From contig JAKSJQ010000003.1 in assembly GCA_024402115.1 (NCBI GenBank), forward strand, positions 28,602-92,601: 64,000 nucleotides of DNA, in the 5' to 3' direction. Of this stretch, positions 34,785-44,418 are shown in pieces. The stretch comes from Bacteroidales bacterium (GTDB lineage: Bacteria > Bacteroidota > Bacteroidia > Bacteroidales > UBA932). A program made the position numbers and the translations under genes. Within the stretch, counting starts at the first letter, position 1, and each line of letters opens with the position of its first letter. Below the pieces are notes generated by a model, which ran no database searches, had not been told where the DNA came from, and was given only the letters and a program-made list of their open reading frames with translations.

Positions 34785-35645
34785 ATGCGCGTAAACTACA
34801 ACAAGAATGTATTCGATTCCCTCCCGGATTCTGTATACACAGGCGAAATGCCTGAACTCCCTCGTTCCAGAGGCAATAATCGTATATATAGATATGTGGC
34901 CATCGCTGCTGCTTCAGCAGCCATAATCTTTGCGACCACTACCACCATCCTTTCCAGGAAGCTCCGTGAGGTTCCTGCCCAGACCGAACTCATTGCAGAT
35001 GCTGAGATCGTATACACGGTGAACAGCTCGCTTCAGGGCAACATAGTCCTTCCTGACAGCACACTCGTGACCCTGAACAGCGGAAGCTCGCTCAGGCTTG
35101 CCAACGATTTCGGCACAGGAACGAGGACAGTATATCTCGACGGCGAGGGCTACTTCGATGTCCACAAGGACAAGAACGTCCCATTCCTCATCAAGACACC
35201 TCAGGACGTGCTCGTGACCGTAACTGGTACCAAGTTCAATCTCAAGTGCTTTTCAGACGGCCCGAAGTTCGACCTTACCCTCATCCAGGGCTCGGTCGAG
35301 CTTACCACCCCTAAAAATGAGGTGATCTATGTCGAGCCTTCGCAGGAAGTCGTGATCACGAATGATTTCCACAATGTGAATGTCGTCGAGGCTCCGGTGG
35401 AGTCCACCGTATGGACCAGGGGCATACTCAAGTTCGACCATACGCCGATGAGCGAGACCATCGCCCAGATCGAGAGGTGGTACGGGGTCAAGGTGAATGT
35501 GTCGGACGAGTCTATCTACCGGTCTTCATTCACTGCGGAGTTCAAGTCCGAGACCCTTTCCGAGGTTCTCGACCTTCTCTGCCTCACTTCCCGACTCGAC
35601 TATAAGGTCGAGGACGGTATCGTAAGCTTAAATCCAAAGAACTAA
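34785..35645 (+). CDS. FecR-family anti-sigma factor
   Basis: The 286-residue inner-membrane protein has a short cytoplasmic start, a transmembrane helix at about residues 30-52 (VAIAAASAAIIFATTTTIL), a FecR domain (about 75-190; LPDSTLVTLNSGSSLRL) and a DUF4974-like C-terminus (ILKFDHTPMSETIAQIERWY). The C-terminal domain would contact the STN domain of the SusC protein encoded next. The gene is 30 bp after the sigma-factor gene and 10 bp before susC. Confidence 0.9.
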   Translation: MRVNYNKNVFDSLPDSVYTGEMPELPRSRGNNRIYRYVAIAAASAAIIFATTTTILSRKLREVPAQTELIADAEIVYTVNSSLQGNIVLPDSTLVTLNSGSSLRLANDFGTGTRTVYLDGEGYFDVHKDKNVPFLIKTPQDVLVTVTGTKFNLKCFSDGPKFDLTLIQGSVELTTPKNEVIYVEPSQEVVITNDFHNVNVVEAPVESTVWTRGILKFDHTPMSETIAQIERWYGVKVNVSDESIYRSSFTAEFKSETLSEVLDLLCLTSRLDYKVEDGIVSLNPKN

Positions 35646-35655
35646 CAGTATAATA

Positions 35656-38600
35656 ATGAGTACAACTAAACGAATTATCATGCTCTGCATTTCCCTCATG
35701 ATGGGTGTCGCCCTTCATGCGCAGAGCTTGTTTTCGGTCTTTGTGGACAATCAGCCGCTCTCTACCGCGATGAAGCTCATCTCGGCCCAGAGCGATTACA
35801 GGTTTGTCTACAACAATGACCTTATCGACGTCTCCAAGACAATCAGCGTGGACGCCGAGAGTGACTCTATTACAGAAATCCTCGATCAGGTCTTCGGCCC
35901 TTGCGGTATCAAGTATACCATCATGGGCAAGCAGATCGCGCTTTCTGTTCCGGAGGTCGCTCAGACAGCTGTAGCAAACGGAGCCAGGACAAGGCTCATC
36001 CAGGGAACCGTCACCGACAATACCGGAGATCCTCTCGCCGGTGCTGACGTCATGGTCGCCGGCTCAAGAAACGGAACCTTCACCGACATGAACGGACGCT
36101 ACAGCCTCGAGGTTTCGTCTGATCCTAACACCACCCTCGTGTTCAATTTCATCGGAATGAGGGAGATTGCCGAGCAGATCGGAAAGCGCAGTACAATCAA
36201 CGTGATTCTCGAAGAGGAGGTGAACGCACTCGACCAGATCGTCGTTACCGGTTACCAGACCCTTTCGCGTGAGCGCTCTGCCGGTTCGTTCTCAAATGTT
36301 TCCGGAGCTAAGGTCCAGAGTCAGGCAAACGTGGAAGGTAACATCCTCAGAAGTCTCGAGGGACGTGCCGCAGGTCTCAGCGTCAGCCAGACTGGTGACG
36401 GCGTGAAATACCTTATTCGTGGTGTGTCATCGATCAACTCCAAGACTGAGCCTCTTTTCATCGTGGACGGAGTCTCTATGACAAAGAGCCAGATGGACAA
36501 GATGGTGAACCCTAATGATGTGGAATCCATCAACTTCCTCAAGGATGCGACAGCAGCTTCGATCTGGGGTGCGCAGGCGGCGAACGGCGTCATCGTCGTG
36601 ACCACCAAGAGTGGTTCTGCTTCGAACAAGCTCTCAATCAGCTACAATGGCAGCTTCACTTTCCGTGGCAAGCCGAACTACACATACCAGGATATGATGA
36701 CCAGTCGCGAGTTCATAGACGCGGTAGTTGATGCGTTTGATCCTCAGACATACAAGTGGGCTGATATCAACAAGTCTTCCTATGGCCTCTCTCGCGGTGA
36801 TTTCAGGGTTGTGTTCCCTCATGAGGAGGCGCTGTACAGATACTTCAATCAGGAAATCTCTCTTGATGAGCGAGACGCTCTCCTGGACAAGCTTGCGTCG
36901 GTCAACGGAAGGAAGGAATATGAGAAGTACTTCATGAGCAACTCATACCTTACGAACCATTCTCTCTCGTTCTCCGGAGGAAATGACAAGAGCAACTTCT
37001 ACGCTTCGCTCGAGTATCAGAGGAGCAAGGGTTCTCATAAGGATAATGTGGATGACTATAAGTTCTTCTTCCGCGACGTGTTCCATATCGCCAAGTGGGC
37101 AACGCTCGATCTTTCAGTCACTGCATATCATTCTAAGGCTCGTACCTATGCGACCCCTAATATCAGTGACATCCCGTACATAAGCTACTTCGATGAGCAG
37201 GGTAATGAGCTTTCTCATACCAACTATATCATGACACCGGCTTACCAGGCCAGCGTGGAGAAGATTACAGGTGTATCCCTCGATTACTATCCAGTCAAGG
37301 ACTTCCGCAATACCTATTCGACTACGAAGTCTACAGGTGTCAATGCGAATGCAGGCCTGAAGATCAACTTCACCAAGTGGCTCAGCTATGAGGGACGTTT
37401 CCAGTACTCTCTCACCAATGGAGGCAGCGAGCAGTTCGTCCCTGCTGATTCTTATTCGGTAAGGTTTGACCGAAACAAGGCTACCAACATGGACGGAGAG
37501 AGCTTCCTCCCTTCATCCGGCGGAAACTACACCGTGTCTGACCGTCGTGAGAGTTCATATACCGTGCGTAACCAGCTCAGCCTCGATCTTGGATTCGGCG
37601 ACCAGCTCATGCATAGGGTGACTGCTCTTGCCGGTTTCGAGTTCAGCGACCGTCTCAGCGCCGGACATAACTCTTTCCTCAGGGGCTATGACTACCAGAC
37701 CATGGAACATATCCTCTACAACGACTACCAGCTCACCACAGAGGGCGTAAAGAATCCGGCACTTCCTTCGATCGCGTCTGCGACCGTGAACAGGTTCAGC
37801 CCTAATACCTACGGACAGTCAGAGACAGAGTACCGATTCGTGTCAATGTACGCAAACGGTGCATATACTCTCATGGACAAGTACTCAGTCAATGCCAGCA
37901 TACGCGTCGATCAGTCCAACCTCTTCGGTAGCGATCCGAGCGTACAGTTCAAGCCTATCTGGTCGGTAGGCGCAATCTGGAACGCAGGTAAGGAGGACTT
38001 CGTAAGGCAGCATGGATTCATCAACAGGCTCAACGTACGTGCAAGCTTCGGATATGCAGGTAACTCTCCTAATCCTGGAGAGGGCGGTCCATACGATATC
38101 CTCAAGTCTACCTCCGATCCTGCATACAGCCGTTTCGGACTCGGATATCAGGTGGTGACCCCGGCGAACGACAAGCTCACCTGGGAGAAGACACGTACGA
38201 TCAACCTCGGTGTGGATTTCGCCTTCCTAGGTAATCGTCTCGACGGTAGCATAGATCTCTATGACAAGAGGACGACTAACCTCCTCGCGCATGTCCCAGT
38301 GGATCCAACCACAGGTTTCAAGAATGTACTCTCGAATCTCGGAACGATGACCAACCGCGGAGTAGAACTCTCCCTGAGCAGCGTCAACATCCAGAAGGCG
38401 CTCTTCCAGTGGACTACGGACTTCACCTTCACCTACAATGCGAACAAGCTCGTGGATATGTATCTCGAGCAGCCTGAGAGCCCATATGTGATGATAGGTT
38501 ACGACTATTGGAAGGGATATCCTTTCGGAACCATCTTCGCTTATGACTGGGCTGGCCTCGATCCGGAGGACGGTATGCCTCGAGTATATGATTCCAAGGG

Positions 38601-39177
38601 CAATCCGGTACGCTCAATCACCGACATCGATTCTGTCGACGCAGTCAAATACCGTGGAACGACGGTGGCTCCTATCTTCGGATCACTTTCCAATACTTTC
38701 CGTCTCGGCAGCTTCGACCTCAACATCATGTTCGTCTACAACTTCGGGCATAAGATGAGGAATGATGTCAACACCAAGAACTCATATCGCTTCTGCGAGA
38801 ATCTCCACCATGATTTCGCAAAGAGGTGGCAGAGACCTGGCGATGAACTTACTACCGATGTACCTGCATACTATTCTCTCAAGAACAGCGCAATCAGTGA
38901 GAACGATGTCATCTATCTCTACAGATATGCCGACAACAACGTGCTCAATGCTTCGTATATCAAGCTCAGGGAGGTCTCATTCGGCTACAGGATCCCTGCT
39001 CATATCTGCAAGACCATGAATATGCAGAGCATGAGCGTAAGGCTCATCGCATCGAACCTTGCGACCATCGCCTTCAACGGCCAGGGTATCGATCCTGAGG
39101 CATTCTCCCTTTCAGGAGGTGCCCGTACCGACAAGTATTTCCCTTATGTCTCAGCAAGTCTCAACATTGAATTCTAA
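35656..39177 (+). CDS. SusC/RagA-family TonB-linked outer-membrane transporter with STN domain
   Basis: The 1173-residue transporter has a signal peptide followed by an STN (secretin/TonB short N-terminal) domain (FSVFVDNQPLSTAMKLI, about 27-75). A carboxypeptidase-D-like domain follows (IQGTVTDNTGDPLAGADVMV, about 115-200), and then a plug with DQIVVTGYQT. The barrel ends with the usual aromatic strand (FPYVSASLNIEF). The STN domain is what links such transporters to FecR/ECF signalling, in agreement with the two genes before it. It imports a ligand with the SusD partner using TonB energy. The ligand is not apparent, as no glycosidase is encoded in this locus. Confidence 0.95.
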   Translation: MSTTKRIIMLCISLMMGVALHAQSLFSVFVDNQPLSTAMKLISAQSDYRFVYNNDLIDVSKTISVDAESDSITEILDQVFGPCGIKYTIMGKQIALSVPEVAQTAVANGARTRLIQGTVTDNTGDPLAGADVMVAGSRNGTFTDMNGRYSLEVSSDPNTTLVFNFIGMREIAEQIGKRSTINVILEEEVNALDQIVVTGYQTLSRERSAGSFSNVSGAKVQSQANVEGNILRSLEGRAAGLSVSQTGDGVKYLIRGVSSINSKTEPLFIVDGVSMTKSQMDKMVNPNDVESINFLKDATAASIWGAQAANGVIVVTTKSGSASNKLSISYNGSFTFRGKPNYTYQDMMTSREFIDAVVDAFDPQTYKWADINKSSYGLSRGDFRVVFPHEEALYRYFNQEISLDERDALLDKLASVNGRKEYEKYFMSNSYLTNHSLSFSGGNDKSNFYASLEYQRSKGSHKDNVDDYKFFFRDVFHIAKWATLDLSVTAYHSKARTYATPNISDIPYISYFDEQGNELSHTNYIMTPAYQASVEKITGVSLDYYPVKDFRNTYSTTKSTGVNANAGLKINFTKWLSYEGRFQYSLTNGGSEQFVPADSYSVRFDRNKATNMDGESFLPSSGGNYTVSDRRESSYTVRNQLSLDLGFGDQLMHRVTALAGFEFSDRLSAGHNSFLRGYDYQTMEHILYNDYQLTTEGVKNPALPSIASATVNRFSPNTYGQSETEYRFVSMYANGAYTLMDKYSVNASIRVDQSNLFGSDPSVQFKPIWSVGAIWNAGKEDFVRQHGFINRLNVRASFGYAGNSPNPGEGGPYDILKSTSDPAYSRFGLGYQVVTPANDKLTWEKTRTINLGVDFAFLGNRLDGSIDLYDKRTTNLLAHVPVDPTTGFKNVLSNLGTMTNRGVELSLSSVNIQKALFQWTTDFTFTYNANKLVDMYLEQPESPYVMIGYDYWKGYPFGTIFAYDWAGLDPEDGMPRVYDSKGNPVRSITDIDSVDAVKYRGTTVAPIFGSLSNTFRLGSFDLNIMFVYNFGHKMRNDVNTKNSYRFCENLHHDFAKRWQRPGDELTTDVPAYYSLKNSAISENDVIYLYRYADNNVLNASYIKLREVSFGYRIPAHICKTMNMQSMSVRLIASNLATIAFNGQGIDPEAFSLSGGARTDKYFPYVSASLNIEF

Positions 39178-39180
39178 GCC

Positions 39181-40578
39181 ATGAAAAAGATAACAGCAGC
39201 TTTATTTGCAACAGCGATGGTACTTCTCACCTCATGCGAGAACTACCTCAACGTCAAGCCTCGTGGCTATGATATCGCATCGAAGATCGAACACTACGAG
39301 GGCCTTCTCGTAGGTCAGGATCTCTATATGTTGAACGAGTCCTTCCCATACATGTGCTTCGAGTGCTTCATGGACCAGGACGGTTTCGACAATGCATACA
39401 GCACCATCGGCTCACGTGCGACCAACGCCTACAAGTGGGAGAAGAACGTGTACCGTGAGGATGAGGATTGCGGCGAGTGGAACTCATTCACAACCGCGCT
39501 CTACTATTACAACGTAGTCATTAACCAGGTTCTCGACGCCGAGGACGGAACACCGGAGAAGAGGCTCGCCCTCCAGGCGGAGGCCCGCATGCTCCGTGCC
39601 TACTGCACCTTCCTCATGTCTGAGTTTTTCGGGGACGTACCTATCATCAAGACAGCCTCAACCATGGGCGGTGACTTCTCTCTCCACAGCAGGGAAGAGG
39701 TGATTGAGTTCGTGCTCAGCGAGATGGCGGAGGCCGTTCCTCAGCTCGAGGATACCCAGGAACATTGCATGAGAGTGTTCAGGACCTCGGGACTCGCACT
39801 CTACGGAAAGGTACTCTTCATGCTCGGCAGATACTCCGAGGCTGAGCAGCAGTTCCGTGAGGCCCTTGCAGCCGTGAAGGCGCATCCTGAATGCGGCCTC
39901 ACCAACTATTATGAGAGACTCACGCCTGAAGGCCAAGTCGATTTCATCGTCTATGACTATGAGAATCCAGAGCTTCTCTTCAACCTCGGTTCTATGAATC
40001 GTCTTTGGCCAGCCGTGTACGGCGGAATGTACAACATGCTTCTGTTCGGCGTGAGGAACGATGTCGTGAAGAGCTTCTACTATGACATGAAAGATACTAG
40101 ACTCTCGACGCTTTCTTCAGTTACTACAGGAGAAACCGCATACAAGTCATTCAAGAATTCAAACTACTATTCTGCCAACATGAGCACTATCAAGAGCAAC
40201 ATCGGTGTAGGCGTGCCGGATCTCTATATCATGTATGCTGAGTGTCTTGCCAGGGCTAACAAGACCGATGAGGCTTCAGAGGTTCTCGTTGAACTCAGGA
40301 GACATAGGATGGATCCTGGTCATGAGGACATTCCTGCAGACGTGGTAAGCGCTGACCAGATGACCGTGTTTGCGTTCGAGGAGCGCATGAGAGAGGAAAT
40401 CGGATTCGGTACGAGCTGGTTCGAGATGAGGCGAGTTTGGGATGATCCACTCTTCCAGTATCTCAAGCCTATGTATGTACATACCGTCGGATCAGAGACC
40501 TATACCCTCACTGAGGATAAACTCTGGCTCCAGATTCCGCCATCAGTACTTCTGTGGCATCCAGAATATGAAAAATAA
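39181..40578 (+). CDS. SusD/RagB-family surface lipoprotein
   Basis: The 465-residue SusD-like protein has a lipoprotein signal (VLLTSC, Cys about residue 19) followed by ENYLNVKPRG, the typical start of the family. The C-terminal block (EERMREEIGFGTSWFEMRRV) is the conserved SusD end. It caps the SusC barrel and binds the ligand on the cell surface. It starts three bases after the susC stop codon, so the pair is tightly coupled. Confidence 0.95.
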   Translation: MKKITAALFATAMVLLTSCENYLNVKPRGYDIASKIEHYEGLLVGQDLYMLNESFPYMCFECFMDQDGFDNAYSTIGSRATNAYKWEKNVYREDEDCGEWNSFTTALYYYNVVINQVLDAEDGTPEKRLALQAEARMLRAYCTFLMSEFFGDVPIIKTASTMGGDFSLHSREEVIEFVLSEMAEAVPQLEDTQEHCMRVFRTSGLALYGKVLFMLGRYSEAEQQFREALAAVKAHPECGLTNYYERLTPEGQVDFIVYDYENPELLFNLGSMNRLWPAVYGGMYNMLLFGVRNDVVKSFYYDMKDTRLSTLSSVTTGETAYKSFKNSNYYSANMSTIKSNIGVGVPDLYIMYAECLARANKTDEASEVLVELRRHRMDPGHEDIPADVVSADQMTVFAFEERMREEIGFGTSWFEMRRVWDDPLFQYLKPMYVHTVGSETYTLTEDKLWLQIPPSVLLWHPEYEK

Positions 40579-40600
40579 CAATCAACCAAAATAAATGTAT

Positions 40601-41899
40601 ATGAAAAAGTACTTAGCATTGGCAGCAATCGCTGCTCTCATGAGCGTAGTCTCATGTACTGATGACAAGAAACCGGAAGTAAAGCCTGAGCCAATCTCGG
40701 TATCCCCAAAGTCGGTGACTTTCGAGGGTGAGGGAGGTACTCTCAAGGTTGCCGTCAAGTCACAGGACGCGACCTTTACTGCAAAGTCTGACGCTGCTTG
40801 GCTTACCGCTGAGGTGAACGGTAAGGAGATCGTCCTTACTGCAGCTGCAAACGATAGCAAGGATCCAAGGGCAACTAAAGTCACCGTTTCAGACTCTAAG
40901 ACTTCATGCGAGATTGAGGTTAAGCAGAACATGGGATCTGCAGTTGCTGGTTACACGCCTCTTGTTTCTGCAAAGATGGAGTATGCTGGAACCATGCTCT
41001 ATATGTTCACCAAGCCTCATACAGAGAATTACGGCGGTCAGGGCTTCCTTAACGTAGCAGACTCTGATGGTAACAGGATAGAGATCACTCTCTTCACTGA
41101 TCTCTTTACTTCTCCTGAGGAGGTCGTTCTTTCAGAGGGCTTATACACTGCGGGTCAGGACAAGATGACATATTATTATGCAGTGCCTAAGACTTGGGTT
41201 CCTGGCGGTTATGAGACTACCGATGACGGAGAGACTTTCTCTTTCGGAACCTTCTTCAATGGTATTGACGAGTCTACTATCGCAATGACCGAAGGTACCA
41301 TGGAAGTAAAGGACGGAATCCTTAAGATTGATTTCAAGGATGCCGAGGGCAATGAGTACAAGTACGCTTTCGAGGGTGAGGTAGAGCTTGACCTTGAGGG
41401 CGCAACTTACCCAAGCGAAAAGATCGGCCCTGCCGACAATATCTACTCAGCAGTGTGCACATACGGTGGTGAGAATGAGTTCGGAGCTGCGTCAATGACT
41501 CTCATGCTCTATTCTGGTACAGAGGCTAACAATACCAGGAGTATCTTCCCATTCTATATGGAAATGGCAGAGTTCAGCGAGGATATGGACCTTTCAGGTA
41601 TGTACTCTAATCCAGAGGATCCAGATGATACCGGAAAGGCTGGTACACTCGAGATCGGTAGCATGATCGAGTTTGGCGATTTCAGGTTCCCTATGGGTTC
41701 AAGCATCATCTTCAATGACGGTGACGTATTCGCCGCTGATGGTATGTCTAGCCTCATCCTTACCAAGCAGGAGGATGGAACCTACTCTATCTTCGCATCA
41801 ATGATGCCTGCTGAAGGTGAGGATTTCTATCTCTATATGACCACAATCTCAATTGATCTTGTCAACTCTGCCGATTATGGTGATGATGAGGAAGATTAA
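40601..41899 (+). CDS. BACON-domain surface lipoprotein
   Basis: The 432-residue protein has a lipoprotein signal (LMSVVSC). The first globular unit (about residues 33-108) is a BACON-type beta-sandwich: ISVSPKSVTFEGEGGTLKV, then AAWLTAEVNGKEIVLTA and ending EIEVKQNMG. About 320 residues of unrecognised, acidic, beta-rich sequence follow. In SusCD loci such proteins are surface ligand-binding partners (SusE/F position). I chose ATG 40601 over 40595 because it begins the normal MKKYLALAA signal. It is 22 bp downstream of susD. Confidence 0.85.
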   Translation: MKKYLALAAIAALMSVVSCTDDKKPEVKPEPISVSPKSVTFEGEGGTLKVAVKSQDATFTAKSDAAWLTAEVNGKEIVLTAAANDSKDPRATKVTVSDSKTSCEIEVKQNMGSAVAGYTPLVSAKMEYAGTMLYMFTKPHTENYGGQGFLNVADSDGNRIEITLFTDLFTSPEEVVLSEGLYTAGQDKMTYYYAVPKTWVPGGYETTDDGETFSFGTFFNGIDESTIAMTEGTMEVKDGILKIDFKDAEGNEYKYAFEGEVELDLEGATYPSEKIGPADNIYSAVCTYGGENEFGAASMTLMLYSGTEANNTRSIFPFYMEMAEFSEDMDLSGMYSNPEDPDDTGKAGTLEIGSMIEFGDFRFPMGSSIIFNDGDVFAADGMSSLILTKQEDGTYSIFASMMPAEGEDFYLYMTTISIDLVNSADYGDDEED

Positions 41900-41927
41900 T
41901 TGAATCAATGACCTATTATCATATCTA

Positions 41928-43283
41928 ATGAAAAAGACTTTGATCGCAGCTTCGGCTGCATTGATGATGGCCGCATGCACCAGCTCTCCAAAGGCTGGTG
42001 CACCGACCACCTTCGAAGGAAAGTTCATCGGCTACGGCGGTGAGTACGTGGAGTTTTTCATTCCCACTGAGACTGGCGAGTACCAGGAAATCCAGATAGT
42101 GGTAGCTGAAGATGGAACATTCAATACTGAGGTACAGTTCGGTAAGGACATGTATGACTGCGCAATCTTTGCGGACAAGTATATGTACCGTGTATGTCTG
42201 GAGCAGGGCAAGCATTACAATGCCGTGTTCGATATGACCAACGGATCTGAAACTGAATTCGAGTTCACTGGTGAGGGCAGCAAGGAGAATCTCTTCATGA
42301 GAGACTACTGGAAGGGCTTCCGCTATTCTGACTCCGTGATTGATGGACTTCTCGCTTGCGGCTCTTTTGAAGAGTTCTCTGCAGGAATAGAGCATGCAGC
42401 AGCTCCCCTCAGAGAAGAGCTCAAGGCAACAAACAACAAGGGATTCATCGACTATTACACCAAGGAGATGAACTCATACGAGCTTTCGTACAAGTTCTAT
42501 TATCCTTTCATCAGGACCTCTGCCAGCGGTGTGTATCGTCCTGAGCAGTCATACCTCGATGCTATCGCGAATGCTCCTAAGATGACCGACGAGGAATATT
42601 CCAGCATGATTCAGTTCTACGCAATGAATGTTCCTTACATGTTCCCTGACATCAATCTCAGGGAGGCTCTCCGTGCCGTTGCTGATTTCAGCAGCAAGCA
42701 GTCAAGGAAGGAAGAGGGAATCGCAGCAGTGCTTCAGAGCTACGCTTCCATGGGTGGCAGCAAGACCCTCAAGGATGCATACGAATACTATAAGGAGAAT
42801 GTGAAGAATCCTGACGAGAATCTCTGCAAGATGATTGAGAATGCCATGAGCCTTGGCCCAGGCGTTGCTGCACCTGAGATCGAATTCGAGGATATCGACG
42901 GAAACATCAAGCACCTTGCCGACTTCCAGGGTAAGCCTCTCTATATCGACCTTTGGGCTTCTTGGTGTGGTCCATGCTGTGAGGAGATTCCTCATCTCGC
43001 AAAGTTCGTTGCCTCTCTCGGTGAGAATCCTGAGATTGTATGCATCAGCATCTCCATCGATGACAATAGGAACGATTGGACTGCCAAGCTCGCAGAGGAC
43101 AACAGCGAGTGGCCACAGTACCTTGCTACCAAGGACGGTCAGAAAGCAATTTCAAGGGATTACGGTGTAAGCGGCATACCTCGTTTCATGCTTATCAATG
43201 CTGACGGAACAATAGCATCTGTGAATGCAGGACGTCCTTCTGATCCAGATCTTCTCGAATCTCTCAGAGCTGCTTTGAAATAG
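41928..43283 (+). CDS. TlpA-like thiol-disulfide lipoprotein, first of three
   Basis: The 451-residue lipoprotein (signal ALMMAACTSSP) has an N-terminal beta-domain of about 110 residues like DUF4369, a helical middle and a thioredoxin-fold domain at the end. Its redox site is C347-G-P-C350, followed directly by another cysteine, in DLWASWCGPCCEEIP. The cis-proline loop is GVSGIPRFML. TlpA/ResA proteins reduce or oxidise disulfides in the periplasm. The CGPC centre is thioredoxin-like and suggests a reductant. It follows the BACON gene by 28 bp and precedes two relatives. Confidence 0.88.
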   Translation: MKKTLIAASAALMMAACTSSPKAGAPTTFEGKFIGYGGEYVEFFIPTETGEYQEIQIVVAEDGTFNTEVQFGKDMYDCAIFADKYMYRVCLEQGKHYNAVFDMTNGSETEFEFTGEGSKENLFMRDYWKGFRYSDSVIDGLLACGSFEEFSAGIEHAAAPLREELKATNNKGFIDYYTKEMNSYELSYKFYYPFIRTSASGVYRPEQSYLDAIANAPKMTDEEYSSMIQFYAMNVPYMFPDINLREALRAVADFSSKQSRKEEGIAAVLQSYASMGGSKTLKDAYEYYKENVKNPDENLCKMIENAMSLGPGVAAPEIEFEDIDGNIKHLADFQGKPLYIDLWASWCGPCCEEIPHLAKFVASLGENPEIVCISISIDDNRNDWTAKLAEDNSEWPQYLATKDGQKAISRDYGVSGIPRFMLINADGTIASVNAGRPSDPDLLESLRAALK

Positions 43284-43291
43284 TATTAAAA

Positions 43292-44404
43292 ATGAAAAGA
43301 GTATTAATAATAGCTTCTGCTGCTTTCGCTCTGATTGCATGTAGTTCAGAACCGAGTGCTCAGCTTAGCGGATGTCTTTCTGACGCCGATGTGTTCTCTT
43401 TTGGTTTCCAGTCTGACAATGACACCGGGATCCAGATTCTTGACACTTACGACGGAATCGAGAACGGAAAGTTCGCGTTCGACATCTGCAATGAGCCAGG
43501 CGAACTTTTCCTTATCTCGAAGAACCAGCCATCTACCTTTATCCAGCTTTATCTCGCCAAGGACGAGAAGATCGTGATGGAAGGTAAGGTCTCTGACTTC
43601 AAGATTTCTGGAACTCCTTTCTATAAGGATATGGGAGAGTACCATGAACTTACAAAGGAGCTTGACCAGAAAGTCCTTGAGGCGGTGCTTGAGATGGATA
43701 GTGCTGCCAAGGAAGGTCGAGAACCTAGCATCGATTATGCAAGGGTTAAGCAGAGTACCGACGAAGAGAAGGACCAGATTTCGCTCAGCTTCATCAAGTC
43801 ACACCCGGACAGCGATTTCTCGGTGTATCTCGTTTCCAATATCCGTAAGTCTCTTTTCGAGAGGGCTGCGTCACTTCTTTCAGATAAGGCGAAGAATGGC
43901 AAGCTGAAGTATCTTCTCGACAAGGCAGAGCTCAGGAACATGGGTGACGACGTCGCAAAGCGTGCCCGCGCTGAGGCTGAAGGTAAGGTATATGTGGGCT
44001 CGACTGCCCCTGACTTTACCCTCAAGACTCTCGATGGCTCAGATTTCACTCTCTCTTCACTTCGTGGACGCTATGTAATGCTCGACTTCTGGGGAGCATG
44101 GTGTCACTGGTGTGTGGAAGGTATGCCTAAGGTCGCAGAGATCGCAGAAAAGTATGCGGACAAGCTCAGCGTTGTAAGCGTAGACTGCAACGATTCTGAG
44201 GCAGAATGGCGTAAGGGCGTAGAGGATTCAGGTATCATGACATGGACTCAGGTATACAATCCTAGGACTGTTGCCGTCGATGCTCAGTTCCTCGTTGAGG
44301 CTTTCCCTACTTTCGTGATCATCGACCCTCAGGGCGTCATAAAGAAAATCCTCGTAGGTGAGAGCCGGGACTTCGTTGAGGAAGTCGGTGCTTGCCTTGA
44401 ATAA
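43292..44404 (+). CDS. TlpA-like thiol-disulfide lipoprotein, second of three
   Basis: The 370-residue lipoprotein (signal ASAAFALIAC) has the same three-part layout. The redox site is C271-H-W-C274 in WGAWCHWCVEGMPKV. The H-W pair between the cysteines is unusual (CGPC, CPPC and CPHC are the common ones) and is shared with the next gene. The cis-proline region is VEAFPTFVII. It starts eight bases after the previous stop codon. The strong resemblance to the gene at 44419 (similar N-terminal GELFLISKN / GELLIFDKN, identical DFTLKTL and SLRGRYVMLDFWG) shows a tandem duplication. Confidence 0.88.
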   Translation: MKRVLIIASAAFALIACSSEPSAQLSGCLSDADVFSFGFQSDNDTGIQILDTYDGIENGKFAFDICNEPGELFLISKNQPSTFIQLYLAKDEKIVMEGKVSDFKISGTPFYKDMGEYHELTKELDQKVLEAVLEMDSAAKEGREPSIDYARVKQSTDEEKDQISLSFIKSHPDSDFSVYLVSNIRKSLFERAASLLSDKAKNGKLKYLLDKAELRNMGDDVAKRARAEAEGKVYVGSTAPDFTLKTLDGSDFTLSSLRGRYVMLDFWGAWCHWCVEGMPKVAEIAEKYADKLSVVSVDCNDSEAEWRKGVEDSGIMTWTQVYNPRTVAVDAQFLVEAFPTFVIIDPQGVIKKILVGESRDFVEEVGACLE

Positions 44405-44418
44405 AATAAGGAGATAAT